Source: Rhizoclosmatium globosum
Lineage: Eukaryota; Chytridiomycota; Chytridiomycetes; Chytridiales; Chytriomycetaceae
Assembly (NCBI GenBank): GCA_002104985.1
Contig: MCGO01000273.1
Location: 1-44,075, forward strand
DNA: 44,075 bases
Direction of reading: 5' to 3'
The first letter of the stretch is position 1; each line of letters starts with the position of its first letter. The position numbers were made by a program, and so were the translations under genes. This document shows positions 9,573-17,848 of the stretch, piece after piece. A model generated the notes under the pieces. That model saw nothing but the letters and a program-made list of their open reading frames with translations. It was not told the origin of the DNA and made no database searches.

Positions 9573-9645
9573 TGTAAGAAGAGAAGGCTGGAGTCGAGCA
9601 AAGACAAAGAGTAATCCAGCAAATAGAAGCGAGGTGTAGAGCTGT

Positions 9646-9659
9646 TGAGACTCTTAATC
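9646..9659 (-). other. Primer-binding site of the copia element, matching the anticodon arm of tRNA-Lys(CUU)
   Basis: The first bases after the 5' LTR on the element's strand are GATTAAGAGTCTCA. The complement, TGAGACTCTTAATC, is the anticodon stem-loop of eukaryotic tRNA-Lys(CUU), about tRNA positions 27-40, from memory of tRNA sequences. Copia elements are known to be primed by an internally cleaved half-tRNA whose end lies at positions 39/40, classically initiator Met. The match abuts the LTR exactly as a PBS should. Confidence 0.6.
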
Positions 9660-10211
9660 AATGAGAACCTCGGAGACGAAGCTCGTAATAGTAATGCTTG
9701 TAATTTGGTTCGTGGCCTGAGTGTTGTTGCAGTAAGGTAAGCAACAGATGCGGCAAGGCGACGAGAACCCAAATGACAAACCTGAGTGTTGTTGCAGTAA
9801 GGTAAGCAACAGATGCGGCAAGGCGACGAGAACCCAAATGACAAACTGGTAGATCGATTATATTTAGAACTTCGATAATAAGAGAATCATTTACAAACAA
9901 AAGAGAATTACCCTGAGTGTTGTTGCAGTAAGGTAAGCAACAGATGCGGCAAGGCGACGAGAACCCAAATGACAAACTGGTAGATACCAGTATCAAGAGG
10001 GGAGTCCCTTGCTTCTTATACACTCAAGGGAAAGGGAGAGATTTAAGGAATGATTAAATGGAGTGATTAAATGGACTTTCACTTGGTGTAAAAATAGTGG
10101 GAGGCACCAAGTGGACTGTGAGACACTGAGTGGACTGGAAACTAGAGAGAAGAAAGAGAGAAGAAAGATAACCCGGAAAGGAATTGTAGAAGATAAGCAG
10201 TATATCTCACA
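9660..10211 (-). repeat. 5' LTR of the copia element (552 bp)
   Basis: Same length and, as far as I can read, the same sequence as 3221-3772, with 65-bp units at about 9716, 9781 and 9912. It precedes the polyprotein start (ATG at 9572 on the minus strand) by 87 bp. Its promoter and start of transcription would drive the element's RNA leftwards in window coordinates. Confidence 0.9.
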
Positions 10212-11697
10212 CGTTCTTTCCAAAAAGGTTTCCTTGCTTGTCTCTTAACACTCACAATTCCATAATTCTACAAACATAGAATTCTGTACTCTCGTTGTTG
10301 CAAGCTGGTCAAGATAAATTGGTAGACTTTGTTGTTGCTGGTTTACAACGCAAACTCAATATGCAAGCTCAAACCTCACATGTGTGGAACTCGTCTGAAC
10401 TGTCTATTTTTCCGCTATCCTCAGTGAAATGTTCTTTGCCGATCGCGCATGGAAAGCCAATATCTCTTTCTATCAATTTTGTACAATGAAGCTGTTGATT
10501 GCCTTCAAGCATCTGACGTCACTTGGAAGTCTTTTTATGAAGTCAAAACTTGCCTGGACTTATTTGTTGTTGATTGGACTCCAGTTTGCCCTCAATCACC
10601 AATCTTTGTGTTCAATCATCCAAAACTGCCCAAAACAGATCAAATGACGGCAGACAAGCACTATTTTTTGGCCACATTTGTTCCAATAATTCAGGAAGTC
10701 TTCAAGTCCAGTCGAGGTAAAACGTGTTGGGAACTTTGGGCATTCGCTGCATCTTCAAAGGCAGATATATACAGTCGTGAATAAGACTATGTTAAGACAA
10801 AATGGAATTTACAAACTTCGAAAAATACCTGTGCTGCGAAAGTTCAACCATCAACAACAACGACTCAAACAGAAACTACTGCCACTCCTGTGACTTTGCC
10901 TCCTTCAACGACTTCTACTCTGTCAATTAGTAATACTTCTCTTTTGCGCTCGCTCTTGGTTCTTTCATTGCTGTTGGCGTTTCTGTTGGAATTCAACCCT
11001 CTTCCCAATACCAACTTCACGACACTGTTGGGTCTTAACAATCCATCCAAACCAAACCCAGAACAAACGTCAGAGGCTATATCCAAACCAAACTCAGAGT
11101 CAGCCTCAGGATCTACCACAAATTGAAAAGGCGCAACACCAAAGGCACGGACAACTTTCAGCAATGACCACAAAGAACTTATTTCAAACTACGCTCTACG
11201 TTGTTGAGTGGACGGGAAAATTGCTTGGTCTAAAGTGGCATCATACACGACTACACTGGACTTAAGCTGCAAATCAGCCAATAAGAATGCCTTGCATGCA
11301 GTGGTGAATCGATATCTCAGTAATCTTGCCAAGTCATCCACTGCCGAGTCTGACTTGATTCAACTCCCAGCAGTCAAAACCACAATTACTGAGCCGCCAA
11401 CAACTGCGACTGTTGTTCCCATCTCAACAACTCCTACAAATCCAGAATTAGCCAACAAAATCACTCATGATTCAAAAAATGCGTGCCAGCCGTGTAAGAC
11501 TGCTCAAAAAAAGTGTAATTTAACACGTTCGACGTGCTTGAGAGTATGTCAGATTTGTTTTTCTGTTGAGGGAAGGGACACTCTTTGCAATGGAACCTGG
11601 CCAAACTGCTTGAAATGTCGAAAGGCAGCAAGCAGTTTCGTTACTGATAAAGGTAAAAACAGCAGCATTTTGAGTTTCTTTGGGAGGAAAGAATAGT
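10212..11697 (+). pseudogene. 3' part of the older transposon gene, with a Cys-cluster and PIP-box-like C-terminus
   Basis: After the right-hand target duplication, plus-strand coding sense resumes in several phases (10295-10489, 10449-10784, 10890-11126, 11208-11696), separated by stops, so the gene is broken. The middle is Thr/Pro-rich low complexity. The last part carries ACQPCKTAQKKC...CQIC...C...CLKC, close to a Zn(II)2Cys6-type spacing, and ends SSILSFFGRKE before the stop. ILSFF resembles the PCNA-interacting (PIP) motif that some DNA transposases carry. That it belongs to the gene at 935-3220 is inferred from order, strand and the insertion between them. Confidence 0.4.
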
Positions 11698-13360
11698 TTA
11701 TTTTCGAAATACATGACTTACGTTTGTAACATTATTCATTTCCTTATTTAAACTGCTAGCCGCCTTAGCCCGCCATCGGCTAGGGTTGAAGAAGGTTGAA
11801 GGTAAATGCTTCACCCTCTTTGGACCTCATCTACACTGCTCTTGTAACCCAAACGCGCGATTCCAAATAATGGCAGCTGCGGAAATCCTACCACTTAGGT
11901 AGTTGGAGATTTCTATTCTCTGTAATCCCTGGAAAAGGGGGGCTGTGGACAGTTGTTACACCCAGCTGAGACTGCCATGCTGCATGTAGCATATGTGGGC
12001 GCTTAATTGAGACATCGCCCATGCTGGGCGCTACTGCACTCTCACTCGACGTGCCCAACCTCCCAAACCAGAGCCCTTGCATATCACCCCTGTTGCACTG
12101 GTTGCCAGCACTCATTGCTCATACGCTATGGTCTCAACACCTAGCCCAGAGCCAACACAATTTCCCACACCCTTAGCATCCAACTTGATACTCCTTTGCG
12201 AGATCAAGAACCTACTCTGGTTGATAGCCCTAAAAGATACCAGTTAGCATACAAAGACAATTAGACACCTGTCATGATGTGATTCAACAAATTGCTGTGA
12301 GGAAAGAACAAACAGCAATCCAAGGAACTTGCTACGCTCCATGCCCACGTCAAAGAACTTTATTGAGGCTGTCATCCCTCCCACAATCCCCTCCGCAGCA
12401 ACCTGATCCCCTTCACCAACGGAACCCAATCTCACTGCTTTGTTGCCACCGCTTGCACCGCAAAGGAACCTGCGCAAAGGTTATGGACACCCTGAACAAA
12501 TACTTAAACACTGCCCATCAAACCATTGCTTATTGAGTATAGAAAGACTGAACAATGGCTTATGAAGTTCAGGGAGGGTGGGACAGGACAATGCACGATT
12601 GTCGTGGTTTTCAGAAGTTTTCTCCCCCTATATATTATTGAACAAAACCGATGGGAATAGCCAGATTCTGACAAACACTCCCTCGACAGCATTAACACCG
12701 CTGTTGCTACCCCCTACGCTCAACAATATCCTCCCCTTGCTACGCTAGAACCGCTAAAAGCTTCTATCAGAGTTTCCTCTAACTTTGCCCTACTCAGGTA
12801 TAGTTCACCTACTTTCGGGTCTCAGCAAATACACTCATACTCAGAACTTTCAAGAAAATCCAGTCCGGTCAATGTTGCACCTTGCAGATCACACCTACTT
12901 TTACTTTCATTTTGCCCTCAGGTTTGACACCCAAAGATTGCACATTTGTAGAACTCCTTGGTCTTTCAAGACAGGTCGCTTAAAACCATTACACCAGCAA
13001 CCCACACTGAAAGTGGTACACAACCGATCCCTAATGGCATCATTCCCAATTTATTCAAATTTTTCAAGTTTAAATAAAAGGCAGGACAAATATCAGTCCC
13101 AGCTAAACATAATAAGTGCAAAACTTAAGAAAGAGGAACATCTCTGGGGCAGGCACACACTTTTTGAATCAATAGTCTGTCAAAGAGAATAAATAAGGAT
13201 ACGCGTTTGGTCAAAGGAGTAAACTACCGCCTCTCTGATGCGTTTAGTTGTTTGACAACAAGATAAAAAGAAGACAAAAGAAATTTGACAACAAAACCAA
13301 ACATCCAACACTGTCTTCTCTGCATCCATGTGTCTCAATCAGCTCTCTCCCGCTGGAACT
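11698..13360. other. Stretch without a supportable gene
   Basis: Open frames here (for example 12785-13192 plus, 135 codons, and 12244-12477 minus, 77 codons) show no motif I recognise and no good start or splice context. Given the surroundings this is probably decayed repeat DNA. Confidence 0.5.
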
Positions 13361-13620
13361 TTCACACCTCTGGGACACCAATCTGCCAAGTTCCTGGTAG
13401 CCTCAATGGTTGCATCAAGTTGATGCGCCATGAAACTGTCACACCCAATGTATGCGTAGCGCTCGCAGTCCTTGCAGTTTACTGGCTGGGCAATGCAGGG
13501 TGGCAGTACAGTATTTCAAGTTTTTAACACCTGGGCATTCAGACGGTTGACAGAAGAGGCAAGGGATGTGGCTGAGAATGAGGTGATTGCCAACTCACTC
13601 CAAGAGTTTCTACAGGCAAG
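13361..13620 (-). pseudogene. Cysteine-rich coding remnant, possibly transposase-derived
   Basis: On the minus strand one phase reads CLFCQPSECPGVKNLKYC over about 13490-13570. The adjoining phase reads VNCKDCERYAYIGCDSFMAH and then NLADWCPRGVKVP before a stop at about 13350. The density of spaced Cys residues suggests a zinc-binding coding origin with a frame break. The pattern recalls CxC-type clusters of KDZ transposases, but this is a weak likeness. The remnant lies 255 bp beyond the neoR stop. Confidence 0.25.
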
Positions 13621-13874
13621 TCTGCTAATCTGTCAACAGATTAACTTCTCTCTGTTGTGAAAAAAAACAAGTGAGAAGAGGGCATTATTTCTTAGCTGGA
13701 TTCTTGTGGATTCTGAGGTTGCATAGTTTATCATTGAAGGTGGTCACACATTGAGGTACTCAAAATAACTGTATGTGTTTTCTTAACTGAGTTTCAATAT
13801 TGGTTGGCATTGTTATTTTCATGATTGGAATTAAAAAATAAGAGATAAAGTAGTGTGCAGTTTATGCACGACCT

Positions 13875-15713
13875 TCAATGAAAAATGTATTGATGACATT
13901 TCCCTATTTTCTATGGTAAGCTTTTCGAATAAATGGATCAGATGCCCACCTTAATTGTGACAGGTTCAGAATCTGATGTTCTAAATTTTCCACTTGATTT
14001 AATTAAGTTGAAAGTGCTTTCTGCAATGTGAATTTTCATATGCTTTGATGTTGCTTCCATTTTTGACGCAATTGTGACAGTGTCTCCAACAATACACCAA
14101 TGTGGATTAGACTCTCCAAGAATACCAGCTGTGACAGGTCCAGAATTCAAACCAGCACGAATTTGGATGGGTTCGCCTGTCACAAGACGGAAATCCTTGA
14201 TCATGTCAATAATATCTACAAAAAAACATTTCTCATTACTATAGAAATAAAAAATGTGAAACAGACCAATAGAGAACTCAGCAGCGCGCTCAGCATGGTC
14301 TGGAACACGGTCTGGTGCACCCACAACACCAAGAAATGCGTCACCAATAGTTTCAACTTTATACATTCCCCATTTTTTCGAAATTTTGTCATATTCAATC
14401 CACATATTATTGAGCGAAGCAAGCATGTCTTTGGTCTGAAATGATTTGTAAGAACAGCAAACAAATGTGCATCATACCGAAGTTCGTTGAGACAACGGAG
14501 TGAAGTTGGCAATATCCGAAAAGAAGACAGTGACACAAGAGTATTCTTCAGCCCCTGTTGCTTTTCCACTCTTGAGTTGATCCAACACACTAACATTGTT
14601 TAAGCTTGATTGACTTAATTCCAAAGCAGCTTACCCTGCGGGAATCAATTTTTCCAAGAGCTTGTCCGAAGCTGCCATTTGTTCATCCAACGAGGATGTA
14701 AGTGTTTCCATTTGTGAAACTGTGTCAATTTGAGCCTCTTCCACCGAGTTGTTGACAAAAATCAGCATCAACACCACTTTAGCGCAAAATTCTCCCAGTG
14801 CAATATGGAGTTCGCCAGTTTCAAACGACCAGAAGCCGCTGTTTCAATTGGTTTACTACTACACAAATCCAAAAATTAGTACTCACTGGCGAACTAAATA
14901 CCATGCAAGAGTAATATAGGACCAGGCAAAAATGGTGATATCTCTGCAGCGGCGAAGAGTCCATGTGTCAACTTTGTTGTCTACTTCGCCGTCAATAGCC
15001 TTCTGGAACATGCTGATGATGTCTTGCAAACAAGCAAGATAAATGCACATGGATATGGTGGCAAACAATTCGTCGTATGGATGACGTGCAATAGAGGCAA
15101 GGAATCCAAACAGCAGTAACCCGTGCGACTCAAGGATAGTGCGTCCAATAGTCCACTGATCAGCAGAAGTCAAAAGACCGAGAAAGTAAGCCCTATTGAA
15201 TAATTTAGTTCAAAAGCATTATGCTGCAGCACGTACAAGTTGGCTTCGTCATGAGCCCATTCCAAGTGTCTGATAATGTCAACTGGATGACCAGCTCCAT
15301 CGAGCAGGGTGATACCTGCGCGAAGATAAAGCAAGAACCAACTGGTTGCCACAACACCGCAAGTCATCATCAAGACAAATGTCATACTCTTCTTCGCGGC
15401 GCTTTTGGTTCCAATGTAGCCCAAGTATGTGAAACAAACAGCAACGATAAAAACGAATGTGGTTCCCTTGTAGATAAAGTCAGAGTTTCCACGATCAACA
15501 GCTTTAGTGTGATAACCGCCAAAGAGTCTTTGATGTATTGTGTAGCCAACAGCAGCAAGCCACATTCCAAAGTTAAGCCACACAAAGCCCATTGGTTTCG
15601 CTTCATGATATGGGTCCTTGGCCGAAGTATTCGCAAGAGCGTCCCCTGAAAGAAGGGTGAGTTATCGCAGGAATGAAAGTTCCCGCCTTACTTGCTTTGG
15701 TGAGTGCAGACAT
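13875..15713 (-). CDS. neoR: NeoR: near-infrared rhodopsin fused to a guanylyl cyclase domain
   Basis: Splicing gives exons 15692-15713, 15237-15645, 14887-15192, 14635-14838, 14478-14589, 14267-14435 and 14215 onward. The protein has a short cytosolic start, an extra N-terminal helix, a seven-helix rhodopsin (to about 285), a coiled linker (TLTSSLDEQMAASDKLLEKL) and a class III cyclase domain. Helix 3 reads LEWAHD with Glu136 and Asp140. Helix 7 reads GEFCAK with Glu262 and retinal Lys266. These are the counterion numbers I recall for NeoR of Rhizoclosmatium globosum. The cyclase keeps both metal aspartates (FFSD, TIGD) and base residues (Glu, Cys) but has VTIASK where RGCs have VNTASR. NeoR is known to work as a heterodimer with RGC1 or RGC2. 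The 3' end is ambiguous: unspliced, the stop is at 13938 (499 aa); with a 39-nt intron at 13911-13949 it ends at 13875 (507 aa) with better homology. Confidence 0.93.
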
Positions 15714-15885
15714 TTTTACGAGAATAGAATGAACAGAACGTTGTTCCAATTTTTCCATTGTCCCAAAATCTAGATATGAAATGTCCCGAAGGGAAATTCA
15801 CCGAACAACGCGATTCGTGAAGTTCCAGAGAACAATAGAATTTTTCGAAATTCGTTCGAAAGTTCTTCCGAAAAATCGAGACATC
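15714..15885. promoter_or_regulatory. Shared bidirectional upstream region of neoR and the first RGC
   Basis: Only 172 bp separate the two divergent start codons, so both promoters and both 5' UTRs must lie here. The RGC side holds two TTCGAA palindromes 11 bp apart (about 15844 and 15855) and several TTC/GAA half-sites. No clear TATA box is seen. Co-expression of the heterodimer partners from one region is an inference from the arrangement. Confidence 0.6.
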
Positions 15886-17722
15886 ATGGACGACGTTCAG
15901 CGTGGAGCCTGTGAGAACTGTAACTGCACTTTGTACCAAGTGCAAACCGCGACAAAACGCTGCCGTGGTTGTAACCATGGTGCCATCTATCATGAGGCGA
16001 TTGTTCGAGCTGCGGCGAAATCGGGAAGTACGTATTCGTGTATATATCTTTGAGTATTTAATGATCTCCCAGAGACTAATTGGAAGGACAAGCTCCAAGC
16101 TGCTATGGCTGAAAAAGATAATTCTGGAGCTGTGTATTATGTTTTTCGAAACTTCGTCGTTTGGTCTGTGTTGACTGTGTCTGGTTTTTACTTGCTTGGC
16201 ACTGGCTACCGAGGACCAACATTCGACAGAGGAATTGCGGACGAGTTTTATGCCTATACTGCTGCTTCGTTCGGGATTGCCGTCATCTATTCTTATATTG
16301 CCTATGCCAACGCGCAGAACAATGAAAAAAGAAACTTAGGAAAGGTAACAACATTCTTCCATTTTCGCTTAGCTAATTTCAACAGGTCCTCTGCATCGTC
16401 AATTTCATCGCGATGTCTTCTTACATTATGCAATATACTCGAACCACTCCTGCATTCACCGACTATGTTGGTTACCCCGTTGATCCTTCTCGTTTTTATG
16501 AATGGCTTGCAACATGTCCAATTTTAATTTATCTCATCGCTGAAATCACTGATAACCATCATATGGCCGATACCACTGCCTCTTATGATTATAGTCTTAT
16601 TATCTTGGGGTTTATTGCCTGTTTCTTGAAGCAACCATACTCGGAATGGTTTGCGTGTGGTTCAACCATCTTCTTTTTTTACACAATTTACGGTCTTATG
16701 GTTATGTTCAACTCGGCCATTGCCGGTAGAACTGGGTGCAAGCTCGACGTCAATTCGCTTTACTACGCTCGATTCGTCACATTCCTGGCCTGGAACTCTT
16801 TTGCAACAGTTTGGTACATTCAACGTGCTCAGATTGTCACATATGAGCAAGGAGAAGTTTTATTTTGTGTCAGCGATATTTTCGCAAAAGTCTTCTTGAC
16901 TTTCATTCTCGTGAATGCCACTCTGGAGGAGTCTATGAACTCCAAAGCAAAGAAAATGGAAGCTGTAGCAAGTGAAATTGAAAGCCAAATGGCTCAAGCC
17001 GACAAGCTGTTGGAGAAGTTGATGCCACCAAGGTAAATGTTGTGTATTTTTAGAGCTTAACTTGCCTTCTCATAATTATATATAGTATTGTCGAAGCTAT
17101 GAAAGCAGGAAAAGCTAACGGAGCTGAAGAATATGCATCTGTGACTGTCTTCTTCTCGGATATCACAAACTTTGTTGCACTTTCGGGGAAAAGTTCCACG
17201 AAAGATATGCTGGCCACATTAAACAAACTTTGGGTTGAGTACGACGTCATTTGCAAGCGTTGGGGTGTGTACAAGGTCGAAACCATTGGTGATGCCTTCC
17301 TTGGTGTTGTTGGTGCACCAGACCGTATCCCAGATCACGCAGAACGGGCTGCAAACTTTGCTATTGACGTTATTCGTATGGTGCAAGATTTTCGAACAGT
17401 TAACGATGAAGAAATTGTGACACGTATTGGTCTCAACTCTGGACCAATCACTGCGGGTATTTTAGGAGACAGCAACCCACATTGGTGTATTGTCGGAGAC
17501 GCTGTCAATACGGCTTCACGGTGAGCCATCGTGTTGGTTTTGGTGACATTTTATAACAATAACCATAGTATGGAGTCTACTTCCAAGCCAATGAGAATCC
17601 ATATCTCTGAAAATACCTACAAGCTCATCAATGGAAAAGGTTTCAAGCTTGAAGGTCCAGACGTTATGAATATCAAGGGTAAGGGAACCATGAACACATA
17701 CTGGATCAATGGACGCGGCTAA
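15886..17722 (+). CDS. RGC: Rhodopsin-guanylyl cyclase (RGC1 or RGC2), first tandem copy
   Basis: Five exons, 15886-16027, 16073-16344, 16386-17032, 17086-17520 and 17569-17722, give 549 aa. The N-terminus has a Cys cluster (C9, C12, C14, C26, C29, H31). An extra helix and seven rhodopsin helices follow, with Glu177 and Thr181 in helix 3 (FYEWLATC) and Asp302 and retinal Lys306 in helix 7 (SDIFAK). A coiled linker (EIESQMAQADKLLEKL) leads to the cyclase domain with both metal Asps (FFSDITNF, TIGDAF), guanine-selecting Glu and Cys (KVETIGD, WCIVGD), and the transition-state Asn and Arg (VNTASR). It should make cGMP in light, alone or with NeoR. An in-frame ATG at 15781 exists; 15886 is preferred because it matches the paralogue's start. 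I cannot tell which published RGC number this is. Confidence 0.93.
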
Positions 17723-17848
17723 GAGACCAGCCACGACATATATACTCGCAATATTACTTTTTCGACATTGCTTTCTTTCATTTAATTTGGTTTGAATTTG
17801 ATTGTTTCGCCACAAAGGGGAAAATCAAGAATATCTCTTTTGAAAATC

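Larger units (their letters stand above)
3221..10211 (-). mobile_element. Complete Ty1/copia-type LTR retrotransposon, 6991 bp
   Basis: Two 552-bp LTRs (3221-3772 and 9660-10211) flank an internal region coding on the minus strand for Gag, aspartic protease, integrase, reverse transcriptase and RNase H. Integrase before RT is the copia order. A 5-bp target duplication (cgttc), a C-rich plus-strand tract at about 3773-3785 (PPT on the coding strand) and a primer site at 9646-9659 complete the structure. The LTRs align at a constant offset of 6439 and I found no difference by eye, so insertion is recent. It landed in an older transposon gene. Oddities are an RRM-like fold in Gag, ten perfect 60-bp repeats between IN and RT, and one frame break near 5500-5800. 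Confidence 0.92.

Noticed and set aside
12785..13192. 135-codon plus-strand frame as a gene
   Set aside because: Its composition is not protein-like, it has no motif, and it lies in a region of decayed repeats.
15844..15872. Heat-shock element in the neoR/RGC spacer
   Set aside because: TTC and GAA half-sites are dense, but their spacing does not keep the 5-bp alternation needed for an HSE.
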